This document shows positions 31,769 to 44,700 of a stretch of DNA of 64,000 nt, in pieces. A program made the translations under genes and the position numbers. Positions within the stretch are counted from its first letter, which is position 1; each line of letters begins with the position of its first letter. Source of the DNA: Setoptus koraiensis (taxonomy: Eukaryota > Arthropoda); contig CM106586.1 in assembly GCA_048013815.1 (NCBI GenBank), forward strand, positions 6,572,001-6,636,000. The letters run 5' to 3'. The notes beneath the pieces were generated by a model. That model saw only the letters and a list, made by a program, of their open reading frames with translations, had not been told where the DNA came from and searched no databases.

Positions 31769-33529
31769 GATATATATTTATATATATATATATATAGCCA
31801 TATATCTGGATATATATCAAGCAGCGCACCGAAGTACCTCCACATATAATAGATGAGTGAACTTGGCGAGCCGCTGCCGAGAGAAACCTCCGAAAAAGAG
31901 GAGCAACGAGAAGAGCCTCCTATAAATGCGCTTGCTTTTGCGAGACGCATTCAAACAGCACAACGGGACACAGGTTTACACGAATAGACAAATCAATGGC
32001 ATCAATTGTACAGCGAGAGTTGCGACAACAGTAGCTACTTTTTCATATATCACCATTTCATTAACTACCACTATACCCCCCACTACCTCTGTTAGCACTA
32101 CTGCTTCGATCTACTACCATCAGCATCGCCGTCACCACCACCACTACCACCAGTACCACCACTTTTAGCACTACTACTATTACTGCACCAGCGCTATTGT
32201 TGCAGCAACGACTAGTTCCGTCTCCATATACCAGGCGCACTATCATTATGCAACAATCGCTGATAGACTAGGCGATTAAGACTAAGACGAATAAGACTAC
32301 TCAGACCAACACAAGGACTGAGACAACGACTAAGACGAAATGTACACACACGTTTGGCACATTAAAACTCAAGAAATCATCGGCTGTTTTGCAAGGAGCA
32401 TCATAGACAGCGAGAGGCAAAAACAAGACGACGATATGAGCATCAACGACAACAGCGACGAAGACGACGAAAGCGACGGAAGAAACGAGCAAGCAAAACA
32501 ACAAAATGATGAGATGAACCTTTTCAATAAAAATTCTGATGAGCTTCCCCCTGCCCACTCGGAATATAAATTGTTAACTGTGTGTGTGCGTATGTATTTA
32601 CTTTGATATTGGCGATCATTATTGTCAAGCATGCCGCTTCTCTTGTTAATCTCTAATGGATGGAGCCCATTAGGCTCGCGCGCTTCTGTTTGGCCGGCGT
32701 CGCTTGGTACGCACGTACCGGCGTACAAACTTGCCAGATTGTGTGGCAGTGCACACACTGTGGTTGGTAGGATGTTGTTTGCGTCCGTGATTGCATAAAT
32801 GACACAAAATTGCTTATTTGGGGCAACATTACTCACCGAAAGGCCGCAGTGCGCCGGCACCAGCAACGATAGCGACTTTGGCTAGTTCCGTTGCAGATCG
32901 GCGCTGCCCAGCTAATCACGCTGCCAATCAGATCAAATGAAATCAAATCAATGCCTGAGGGCCGGTCTTGTTTTTTTTATTAGCCGGCGTCGCGACCGAG
33001 CACATGGCGCTTATGGCCCGCTATTGGTCCGTGGCGCGCTGTTTAGCCCCCGTCGGCCGGGCCGGCAGCAATACTAAAAACGCTTAGCCTTGCACAGTCG
33101 CCGCGTACCTCACGTTTACAGGCCTGGCTCGGGAACGCGTGCCAGCGCGCGTACAGTGTGCACGTATGAGCCAGTGCACAGGTGAAACGCGTGACGCCTA
33201 ATGGAGATTAGAGTTTGATTGTCGGTTCTATTGTCACACTTTTAACAATCTGCTTACCATCATCATCGAGCGCCAGACAGAGCGAAAGTGAATTATAATA
33301 GCGAGCCAGCTCTCATTTATCTGTTGTTTGTCGATAACGCGGCTCGCAAAGCGTAGAGCCGGCGGCCGGACGGCCCGCCGGGCGGCCGGCCAAAGTGCCG
33401 CTCCGGCTCTCGCTGGCTCAGACGGGCTTAGTGGCGCAGCTCACAAGCTCAAAAGCCGATGACAGGCCCTTGCGCGGGCCCCGTTCGTCTTGACTGGGGC
33501 AAATTTTGAATTTGCAACTGCGGGCAACG

Positions 33530-33551
33530 AGATTATACGGCCGTATAATCT
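33530..33551. repeat. Perfect 22-bp palindrome
   Basis: The half-site AGATTATACGG is followed directly by its exact reverse complement. The arms end at both sides (G before, A after). It sits in GC-rich non-coding DNA upstream of the Gln-rich gene. Confidence 0.95.
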
Positions 33552-34115
33552 AGCATTAGTTTGTGTTGGCTGCAGGTAGTGGCTGACGGGCGTGCGCCAT
33601 CGAGCGCCAAAAACAGATTCTAAACAATAACAACAACAATTCAATTGGACGCCATTGTTGCGCAACGGGGCGCTGCGTGCCAGCTCAGCGTAAGCATGGC
33701 GCCCCTCAATCAGTTTGCGTCTGTCTATCCAGAGATTTGTGTACAGAGGGAGAGAGAGAGAGAGGCTGCGCTCGAAACACCTATAATGATGATGTCATAA
33801 TAATAATGACAGCAGCACAGCTGATCGCGACCAATGATACGATATATCAGCTGATTGCGTGATTAGGCATGATAATTGTGTTGTTGCGCCTGGCTGTCGA
33901 TGGTGGCGGTCATTATTGTTGCAGCCAGAACAGTGACCACGACGACCATGATGACGACACAGGCGCGCACACTGACAGCATGCACATAGTAGTATGATTA
34001 CATAATTGATTCTAATTAATGTGTCCACTGTGTGTCCACTGTGAGCGAGTGCATGCTTGCGTGCGTGTTGCGTCAATAATGAAAAAAAAATCGCGCCGCC
34101 ACTGGCTCGGCGGCC

Positions 34116-34165
34116 GCACCGCGACTAGCTGCACCGCGAGTAGCTGCACCGCGAGTAGCTGCACT
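34116..34165. repeat. 15-bp tandem repeat
   Basis: The unit GCACCGCGAGTAGCT is present about three times with one changed base. Confidence 0.85.
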
Positions 34166-34343
34166 GCCACGAGTAGCGGCTAATACGCTGCTACTCACCT
34201 GAGCAGCTGGGTCATGGCGTCGCTTAATTGCCGCAGTCGGTTATTCACATAATGCACCGATGCATGACGTCGGTATCGCGCCCGGTGCCGACCGGTATCG
34301 TTACCGGCAGCGCCGATTGTATCAAGCGCGCGCGTATCGGGTA

Positions 34344-34345
<2 letters not shown>

Positions 34346-34377
<32 letters not shown>
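34346..34377. repeat. (GT)n microsatellite
   Basis: An uninterrupted GT run of about 32 bases. Confidence 0.95.
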
Positions 34378-34380
<3 letters not shown>

Positions 34381-37300
34381 CGGATCTGCGTGTATCAAAT
34401 TTGTCTGTATCAGTGTGTGTGTGTGCGTTAAACCGGGATAGACCCTGCCTATTAGACAGTCAGTCGGACAACAACAATATTTAGGTTCAACAATGGCGCG
34501 CCAACGGCAGCCGTGTTGTTGTTGGCGCCGACGTGCATCAGTGAGCTAACTGGCGCAACAGCAACCGACGCAACAACAACCGACCCAACAACAACCGACC
34601 AAGCAACCAGCCGCCGACGCCTAACCCGGTTATTGGTCGGGCGAGGCGAGTTGAACGGACCCGATTGCGTGGCTCGCACCATCAGCGGCGGCGGCGGCGG
34701 CATCCAGTTGATGCAATTGGTATGAATATCGGCACGAGAGCGATGATGCCCAGCCGAGTCATTTAGTCAATAATGGGCCCCGTGTGCGTGTGTTGCGAGC
34801 TGGATCGAGGAGCCCATCACAGGACCATCATAACACGTGTGTGCGAGAAGCGCGAGCCTCCGACGACCAGACAATTAAGCTGGCCCCATACAGTGTATAT
34901 TGGGTATATATGGGTATATATATGTATCACTATAACGGCAGCGTCGCAATGCAGATTGTATCAATGATCTGTGGCTCGTTGCGGCGTGCGCGTCCTAAAT
35001 AAATAGTTGCAGTTGCCAACCAAATTATGGCGCCCTCTAATTCAATCATGGCGTGTGTGTGTGCCCGCCAATTGCATCACAATTGCCACATTCCGCTATT
35101 GGCTAGCCAGCGTCGGCAAGCTAGCGCTGGCAAGCCAGCCTCGCGACTCTAGCTGGCTGGCGAACTTGGTTCGGGCCATGTTTGGGCCATGCACGAGATA
35201 AGCCCGGGCTACTGGGCCGGCAGCCATCTTGTTTGCCGACCAGGCTCACCTGAGAGTCTCAGGCTGAGACTGTCGGCCCGAGAGTGGCCAGTGCGGCGGC
35301 CATAATTGAGCCAGCCGGCGCAGTGGAGCCCGCTGCGGGCCAGTATCCGATAGGCGCCACTGGATACTCCAAGTGCGCTGATTTGCATTAATGAGATGGC
35401 CCTCGGGCTGGCCGGCGCCAGCGGCTGGGCGCTTCGTCTGCCTGCCGTTTGCGGTCTCACTTGATGGGCGGCCCGGCGGCCCACCAGACAGGTCGGCGGA
35501 TATCGCCAGCTAATATCGGCTCGCCACTGGCGGCTTATACCACCACGGGCCCAAGTCACTTGGGCCAAGTGAACAGCGGCCACAATTGTTTCGCTAGGCA
35601 ACGTGGCCACGAGCTTGGCGAGCACAAAAGTTGGCTTGGCGCACAAATTGGCCGCTCAGCGCGCGGCAGACAGGCGATGCACCAGCCGGCGGCGCGGGTC
35701 ATTACGCAACACGCCGGGCGCACAGAAAGAGAGTCGCCGGCCGATTGTGGCGGGCGACGCGAGTCAATTGAAATTGGCTTTGCGCAACGGATGAGCCGGC
35801 CGGCCGGCCGGCCGACAGCCAATAATAGCAATAACGGCGAAGATACGAAAATAATTACGATACGATGACATGTGTGTGTGCCTCATACTATGAGGCTCAT
35901 AGCGCGCCCTTGCTCCGGGCCAGCACACACACACGCACACACACGCGCTTGTTATTATTTGGCCCCATTTGTGCACTTCCTCCCTATCGGCGCTCGCATC
36001 TCGGCTTACCTGCGCGCCGCGTCCGCGCCGTCCGCGTCCGACCATAGCGGCGACCATAGTGGGCGCCATGGCGGCCCACTCGCCCCCGCTATATATACAC
36101 GCGGTATGTACAGCGCGGTATGTATAGCGCGGTACATGTACCGCGGACACGACCGAGACGGGCGGCCGCGCTGGGACGCGGCCGCGTTTTGGAGCGCCGC
36201 GGGATTGTTTGCACTCAACAAATTGCCGCTGCCTGGCCGCTGGCCGGAGCGGACGACCGACCGACCGCCAGCCCGCTCTCCGCCGGGCCTCTCGGGGCCC
36301 GTGCCGCATGCGGCTCGCCGACGGCCCCATAGCTCGCATGCGGCGCGTATGCGGCTCGCATGCGCGTGTAGCAGGTGCACACCGCGCTGGTGTGTCAACA
36401 ATAGTTTATTTGATTCTGTCCGCGCTCCTAATGGAGTGGGCACTTTTTACTGGCTCGCGCTCGCCCGCGCCCGGCGGCCCGAAAGAGCAAAGTTCGCGAT
36501 GCGGGGCGCCCTGCGACTCGCAGGCTGCGAGGTCCCCGCACGAGGCGGCGCGAGGCGGCTCTCGCACTGGGCCGGCCGGCCCGCCGGTGCCAGTCGAGCC
36601 GGTTGCGTCGGCAATTTCGTGTCACGACGTTTCGTTGCCATTTTGTCGAGTGTCGCGCGTTGCCCGTTCGTGCCCGTTTCACTTTGAGTGTCGCGCGAAC
36701 CGCGGCGCGAATCGCGCTGCGAATCTCGGTGCGAATCTCGGTGCGTCCGACCTGGCCGCTGATGCGACCACTCGAACGAGACGCATTGATTCTTTTTTGC
36801 GCGCCGGCAAGCCAGCGAGCCACTCATTGTGTGTCGGGCCGGCGCGTGTGCGTGTGCCAACGCTGGCCCGGCGCTGGGGCGCCCGCAGCGCTCATGTGAT
36901 GTCCGTGATACATAGCGCGCCAGCGCCAAAAAAGCGCCAGCACTATCTCACCAGTATGGCACAAACTAGAGCATCGAGATAGCGACCAGGCGGCCAATAT
37001 CGGCAGCGGCAGTGCATTAGCCACAGCGGTGCCACACACAGTGATACGGCGCAGTGGGCGCCTGGCACACAGTGTGTCAGTGCTGCTGCAGCTTATCCCG
37101 CGGTGCATGTGTATCCAGTGTGCAGAGGCTAGTGACGCAAAGCGCCAACGCACGGGCCCCAACGGATGCATGTAGCGGATGGATGTTTACCCAAAAGCGG
37201 GGCCAGTCGCATAATGGGGCCGGCGGTGCGATTATTCGCCCAGTGCCAGATCGCCCGGCGCAGTGAGCAGAGCGCGCGCATTGAGCAGCAGCAGCCAGGC

Positions 37301-38469
37301 AGCAGTGAACATGAGTGAACCCACGACAACAACAGCAACAACAATGGGCCCACAATGAGTAGCCCGACAGTGCGACCGCAGACAGCGCCCGACTCGACGA
37401 GCGAACCGCCGACCGACCCAAACAAGCGAGCCGCACAAGAATCGAACCCAGCAAGCGAACCCAAGAAACGAGCCGCAAAGGCGAGCCGAAGAAGCGAACC
37501 CAGCAAGCGAACCCAGCAAGCGAACCCAGCAAGCGAACCAACGAGCGCCGTCCGAAGCAAGCCGTCGGTGGTCAGCGGCGACACGTGATTCGCAGGAGCG
37601 CGCGACAAGTGCCGCACGGGCCGGTTTTGAGCGAGTTCCGTGGGCCGGCGAGCAGTGTAACGATCAGCATAAGTGAGCCTCGCGACAAGCAGCAGCAAGC
37701 CACTAGAGAAGAAACGACAGCAGCCAGAGAAGAAACGACAGCAGCCAGAGAAGAAACAAGGCGACAAAACAAGCGCATCGAGTGCTGCCATGTGCAGCAG
37801 GTTATAAAGTGAAACAAACAGTGACCCCAATCTAGCTCGTGCCGTCACATAGCGACATAGCGGCATTGCGACGCAGCGACATAGCGACACAGCAAAATAG
37901 CGACGCAGCGACATAGCGGCGAGCGACAATCAGCAAGAAGTGGCACAGGGCCCCAGATTAAGTGTGGTGGCGATCATGAGGCACACAATTGTGTCGGCGC
38001 AAGCATTCGCGATTGTCGGCCAACTGCGCCCGCCAGCCACACCAACCGCCAGCTAAATAATCCGCACAGCTCCCGTTAAGCGACGCATCCCGCGACATAC
38101 CCGCGACATACCCGCGACATACCCGCGATATAATTCCCGGTTCGTACGCGACATTGCGCGGCCCGTCATACAGCTCCCATTGTAGCGGCGTGTCGGTCCC
38201 GTTATAACGTTATAACGTCATACCGTCATACCGTCATACAGTCATAACGTCATACCGTCATAACGTCGTATTTACTGCATGGCTGCCAGCAAGCGGCTGA
38301 CAGTTGCACGCCAGTTGCGACACACTCACACTGGGCCCGATCAACATGATAATTATGTAACACCGTCGTGTGTCAGCTCACCTGTTCGCCTCATAGCTGA
38401 TTTAGGCGCTGATAGCGCTCGCACTTGCACACCCATACACTTGTCGCCTTCATACTATACGATCGCGTA

Positions 38470-38508
<39 letters not shown>

Positions 38509-38787
38509 CGAGCTGGTTCGTGCTAATCAATCAAAGTCACTCGAACGTGTGCAACTGTAACACATTGTCACAACAGCAACATTGTCAAGCTGTTGATACA
38601 GGCGCCCGACTAACCGAGCCCGACTGCACCCCGCTGCTCGCCGCAATCGCCCATTCTGTGCTGCTCGCCCTATCTGTGCTACCCGCGCGTCACCTGTGCC
38701 CGTGCCTCACCTGTACCCGCCGGTAGCGCAATCATCGTGATCGTCACAATCATCGTAATCGTCATACAGTACTAACGACAGACAGGC
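37301..38787 (+). other. Minisatellite-rich probable 5' UTR or promoter of the Gln-rich gene
   Basis: Several short tandem arrays lie in the 1.5 kb before the giant exon: a 13-base unit CCCAGCAAGCGAA (37,494-37,540), a 21-base unit around AGCCAGAGAAGAAACGACAG (37,700-37,760), a GCGACATAG-like array (37,845-37,925), CCGCGACATAC (38,089-38,131), CGTCATAC/CGTCATAAC (38,200-38,268) and a CA run (38,472-38,505). An acceptor-like TCATACAG stands just before TACTAACGAC, 20 bases upstream of the ATG. The exon may therefore begin there or the leader may be continuous. Nothing in it looks coding. Confidence 0.5.
38472..38505. repeat. (CA)n microsatellite
   Basis: An uninterrupted CA run about 280 bases before the start codon of the Gln-rich gene. 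Confidence 0.95.
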
Positions 38788-41700
38788 ATGTCGTACCCGA
38801 GACAGTTGCTCAGACTGGGCACCTGTGAGACCGGCGGCGACGCAAGCGCCCCCGTGGCCGCCTCCAGTTCGGACGCCGGCCACCGTTTAGACGAGCGCTC
38901 AGACATTCGTTTGGACGGCGGCGGCCACTCGATAGAGCAGCAACGGCAACAGCTGGCGCTCGACGACCGCCACCAGCTCGGCCCGCAGTGGTGGGCGCGC
39001 AAGGCGCCCCTGTCGGCGCCGCCAACAAGTGCCAATTGTTCGTCGTCGTCGTCGTCGTGTCGGTTGTACAATGCGGCGGGCGCGGCAAGCGAACAGCAGT
39101 TTGACAGTTACTTGCACAACCAGCCGCTAGGCGTGCAACCAATTCCAATGGCACGGTCCAGCGCGACGCTGAACGGGCACGGCCCCACAGGTGAGCTGGC
39201 CATGATGCAGCTGACGTTCGAGCAGACGTTCGAGCAGCAACAGATCACAGAGCAGCAACAGATCACAGTGCAGCAACAGAGGCCCAGGCGCAAATTGCCC
39301 GCACGTCCGGCCGCCAGTCAGCTGGCTGCGGCCGGCAGCGTGCAGCTGAGCCGGTCAGCGGGCGACCACTGGCTGCTCGTGGCCAGCGACCACGAGCTGC
39401 CTGCACTTCAGCACGTGCTCGCAGATGGCGGCGCAACAAATTGCGCGCCCAACGAGCTTGGCGTTGGCACAGGCGAAAACGTAACGGCGTTACAACAGCG
39501 ACAGCAGCAAACGGAACAGCAACAAACGGGGGCGCTCAGCGCAACGGCGGTCAATTTGCGCAGCAACAGCGAGTCACGTTTGCTGCTGAGGCGCCACCAT
39601 CGATTCAGGCAGCAACAACAGCTGCAGCAGCAGCAAATGGCCTGGTCGGCGGGCACGGTCGACGCCGGCGCCGCGAGCCACACAAATGACGCAACCAATG
39701 AACAAACCAATTTAGATTTAGAGCGCGGCACGCGGGCGCCACAAATGCTGGCCAACGGGCCAACGACGCGCGATTTGAGCCAGACGCCGGCGGACGCGCT
39801 GCCCACAAATAGCGACTGCGTTGCAACTTCCGGTTCCGCAACCGGCTCACCCAGCAGCAACTGTCATCAGCAGCTGTCGTACGTGCACGCCGGTTACGTA
39901 AGCGCGGACTGTCGAGCGTCGCGTGTCAGCTCGGTGGGCTCAATGGGCTCAATGGGCTCAATGGGCTCGATGGGCTCGATGGGCGATTACCGGTACGGGC
40001 GATACCAGTGTCGCGCCACAAGTGACACTGGTGACACTTGTGACACTTTTGACGCTGTTGACGCTGTTGACGCGGGCGACTTGGCTGGCACGCAAAACGC
40101 CGGCCCGCTGCAATCAGCTGACCAGTTCACCTGTCGGGCGGCGGTGCTGTCACCTGTGCCGGCAAGGACAACTAATCATGGCGGCAATGGGGGTGTCATA
40201 AATAGATACAGCAAATTCAACAGAACCATTCCGGCCCACCAAAACGAGAGTCAACTTTCGACCGCCAGATGGCGCCAGCGTCGCAACCTGCCAAAACGAC
40301 CAGCCAGTTGCACAACAGCACCACCAACAACAGCACCACCACCAGCAGCACCAGCTCAGCAGCTCGGCATCACAACAATGGTCAACCACAACACAATACA
40401 AAATACGAATACTGATAATACGAATACGAATGCCACACTAAATAAGGCAAATAATGCGACAATAAATAATACAAATAACGCGACGCTGAATAATACAAAT
40501 ATCGCGACAAGAAATAACACAAATCCAGTCCAACAATCATTTCCAAACAACTTGCCAACAAATCTGTGTTTGCCGCTGGATCGCGCCCGCGCCAACAGTC
40601 TGGCCGATAATACCGATGTGCTGATGGCGGCGGGCCGCCAGTGGCCGCGCGCCACCGGTAACGAAGACGCCACGTTAGACGAAAGTGAGCCGGCCCGGCA
40701 AGTGCCTCTCGAATTGGCCGTGACAAGCCGCCGATCGTCGCCGACCTACAATTGTCAGCGATCGATGTCATTGTTGACGCCGGGCTACAATAGCCAGGCC
40801 ACCACTCCCATTGGGGGCGCCCTAATGACCGCCGAAAGCGGCACAATGCTGACCAGTGACGCAACCGCTGGCTGGCAGGCGTGTTACGACGATCGGCGGG
40901 ACAGTTTGCAGTTGTTGCAACAGCGACAACAATTAAGTCAGCGCTTGCCGGGCGCCGACTTGATCATCAGCGGCGATTCGCCGGACCCGACAATCGCAAC
41001 GGGCCAGGCAATCATGGCCAGTGAGGCGCTCATCGACAACAATCCCGTTCCGTCCGGCGCCCACAACAACAGTCCCGTTCCGATGGGCCCGACGGCGACA
41101 CCGGCGCCCGGTGATGCAAATAATTCAACAGATAATGGCGCGACAATTTCAAATTGCGCCCATTCATCGGGCCGCTTCGACGGCCAGTCGGCGGCGGGGG
41201 GCGGCTTTGTTAATTTCGGCCCGAATCGCCACCAGCTTCCGCCAATGGCGGACTATTGTGCGGGCGCGCCGGGCCAGCCGACAGCGCTACGGGCCGCGAA
41301 ATGGTCGCTTGGCGGGGCGCCGCCGACTCTGGTGGCGCCGACACTGGCCGGCCAGACGGCCGCGAGCGGCATTATTGATTGTGGCGGCGGCGGCCAGATT
41401 ATCCGGGCCGCGGACAAAGCGCCGCAGCCAGCCCGCGACGGCCAGTCGGGTCCGCTGGCGTGCGTGCAAGCGTCGTCATTTTCGGTAATGACATTAACGG
41501 CAGCAACATCACAAACAACAACAACAACAGCGCCAACGTCAACTGTGACCAGCGGCGGCCCGACTGGGCCGCCGCCAGGTGACAGTGCCAGTCAGCAACG
41601 CTACGAGCGCTACATCGGGGGCCCCATAACAGTGGCACAATCACAAGCTAACAGCTCAAGTTTAGCTGCACAAGACACGCCAATAGTTGCGGCAGCGATT

Positions 41701-44700
41701 GCGCAATTGGGGCCCGCACAGCACGAGCATGGGCCCCACATGCGAGCTGGCTTGCCGAGTTGCCTGGCCAAAGTGGGCCAAAGCGCGAGTATTAGCGTTG
41801 CTGGCGCTGTGCCATCATGTCGGCCATCATCATCATCATCGTCATCACCTTGTAAGCCACTGAGCGCCACCAAGTCGTGCGAGGCTCCGTCGCTAGGTGG
41901 CCAGTGGCAGCAGCCAGCGAGGCAAGCGGCTCACAGGCCGCCGGCGCCGCAGCAGCAGCAGCAACAACAACAACAACAACAACACCAACAACAACAGCAG
42001 CCCAGTTGGCAGCGCTTGCAGCGCACCAGTTCGGGACCGCCGTCAGTCAGTGGCTGTTGGTCGCAGCAGCAACAGCAACAACAACACCAGCAACATCAGC
42101 AGCAACATAGACACCGAAAACCGTTTCACAGCGCCCCCACGAGCGGCGAACAAGTGCCCGCGAGCGCCCGATCTCCGCTAGCGTTTCAGTCAGAGGCCCC
42201 TTCTCAGTCAGAGGCCCCCTTTCAGTTAGAGGCCCCCTTTCAGTCGGAGGCCCCCGCGTTACAGTCAGAGGCGCCCCCGTTACAGTCAGTGGAGCAGTAT
42301 GAGGCCCCTGCCAGCCCCATGATCCGCGTGCTCAGGGGCGCATTTGCATTTATTGGATTTACGACAGCAGCAACAGCAACAACAACAACAGCAACAACAA
42401 CAGTAACAGCTCAGCCAGCGACAACAGTGACCGACGACACTCAGCAAACAACAGACACAAGCGAGCCCAACAGCCAACACGCCAACACACCAACAACCTG
42501 TCACGCCGCAAACAACACGAGCAGCACGAGCAACAGCGCACTCGAGCAACCGGAAATGGAGCAGCAGCGCCGCCGGCCGATCGTCAGGGGTAACTCGATC
42601 GCGTCGCAACAGTGCCTCAAGACCACCATACCCGCCAAGACGCGCCTGCTGCTGTCCACAAAATCGCACGACCAATCGCAGCTAATAATGCCCAACGATT
42701 GCCTATACGCGCCCGGTGGGCCCGACCTGGGTGCGGCACCCGTGCCCGATCAGCGCCACCTCGGGCATCACAGCAGCGGCAGCTATTCAAGCGGCTCGCC
42801 GGGCACAGCAACAGCAGCAAGCGCCAGCAACAGTCTCATGGTGGCAACGGGTGTAGCGCAACTCATCAACCAGACGTCGCCCTCGTCGTCGTCGTTTGAC
42901 CAACAAGCGGCCAGATCGCCGATGGGCGACTATGCGCCATACGGCGCCAACTTGAGACACCAGCAACAGCACCAGCAACATTCGCTAGCCCAATACGGCC
43001 ACCAGGTGAGAGTGATCAACGTGGCCCGGCGACACAGATCGGGCGCGCACCACGGGCACCGGCACCGGCGCCGCCACGCGCACCCGAACCGACTGGCGGC
43101 GCCCATGTACGCGGGCCAACGGGCCGACTCGAGCGCATCGTCGGGCTCGTGCTCGTCGAGCTCGTCGTCGCGTTCCGTGTCGCCGTCGCCCGCCGCCGCC
43201 GCCGCTACTGTGAATCAGCCGCAATTTGACGGTACTCCCATGGCACCGCTTGGCGCGCCGGCCCGAGTTGCGCCCGTGCCGCCGCTCGTACCGGCCGTAC
43301 CCGCCATGGGCAATTTTGTGCAGCCGCCCGCGCCCACGCAGCAGCAGCAACAGCCACCGCTCCAGCAAGACCCCATGGCCGGCCAGCCGATTCAGGTGCG
43401 CCGCCACAGGCGCCTGCCGCCCATACCGACCGCAGCGCAGCAGCAACAGCACCAGACGCGGTTCGGGGGTGTGGCGCAGGGCGCGGGCGACCCGGACATC
43501 ATCGGCCAGCAGCAGCAGCAGCAACAAATCAATCAATCTCATAATCAGATCGTTCAAGCGTCTCAGCAGCCGCAGCAGCAGCGGGGCCTGGTGTCGGTGC
43601 CGATGCATCCGTCTACTGGCGGCCAATCAATGATAATGAGCGATCATGTCACCATTGGCGCCACCGACAGGCGCCCTTCCGTTCTGAGTCAGAACTCGCT
43701 GTCGCTGGTGCGCAGCGAGCGGAGCCGCAGCGGCTCCTCGTCGAGCGGCTCGCTGGCGGGCGGAAGTCAGACGCCCAGCCCGCGAACGCCAAACACGAGC
43801 AACAACGCGCCACAGCAACCGCAACAGCCGCAACAGCCGCAACAACCTCAGCACCATCAGCAGCCGCAAAAGGTGCGCATACAAATGGCGGCGCCCAGCG
43901 CGGGTAATCGTCGCCAGCAATTAGCGTCGGCAAGCTCGTCGTCGCTTACCTCCAATTCGTGCTCCACATCCACCATGAGCACGTCGGCGTCGTTGACCAG
44001 CCAGCAGCAGCACTCGTCGTCCACGGTCAACCTCAACAACGGTCCCCTCGCCTCGGCCCCCGCCGACCAGCAACAACAACAGCAACAACAGCAGCAGCAG
44101 CAACAGCAACAACGCCAACAACAACAGCACACCAACAACCAGAGATTTGTGTTTGAATTTCCGCCGGCCCCGCAGCAACCGCCCGCGCCCGCCGCTCCGG
44201 CCGGCCAGCAGTCCAGCCAGCCGGCCAACATGACCCCGCGGCCCAGCTCGCCCCCCTTGGCCACGCGCATACCCCAAGCGGCCGGAAGCGGCGGCCAGCA
44301 GCATGCGGCCATGAGACAGCCCTCGCAGCAGCATCTCAAGCAGCCCGATCTGAGCACGTTGCATCGGGCCGGCTCGTCGGCTTCCATCGAGGAGATCACC
44401 TCGACCATAAACTCGCTGTGGTCAATCAGCAACACAACCGCCACCACATCCAATGGTGCAGCAGCAACCGGAAGTGGCTACAGTGGCGCCAGCAACAGCA
44501 ACAACAACAGCAACAACAACAAAAATGCAAATTTTGCAGCAACAGCATGTGATAATAGCAATAATAGCAATAATAGTTATGTGTCCACAACCAATACCAA
44601 TAACACTCACCACCTGTCTTACCCGAACAACGCGGCGGCCAGCCAGAGCGCAACCGCCACTACCCGAACAAGCTCGGACGAGCAACCCGGACAGCCGGCC

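Larger units (their letters stand above)
30247..37300. other. Region without a recognised gene; composition changes near 32.6 kb
   Basis: The first part (to about 32.6 kb) is AT-leaning, with AT-rich palindromes at 31,731-31,800 and simple ACC/CTA repeats at about 32,055-32,185. From there the DNA becomes GC-rich, with dense GGCC-containing palindromes, a GT run (34,346-34,377), a 15-base tandem repeat (34,116-34,165) and (GGCC)n (35,791-35,815). Many open frames on both strands at 35-37 kb are a product of the high GC content and show no domain. A weak acidic open frame at 32,340-32,606 (88 codons, Asp/Glu/Asn-rich) could be a small gene but has nothing else to support it. The promoter of the Gln-rich gene probably lies in the downstream part. 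Confidence 0.5.

Noticed and set aside
35764-36982. Overlapping open frames of 190-270 codons on both strands
   Set aside because: They lie in very GC-rich DNA where stop codons are rare. They have no domain, no splice context and Arg/Ala/Pro-rich random-like composition.
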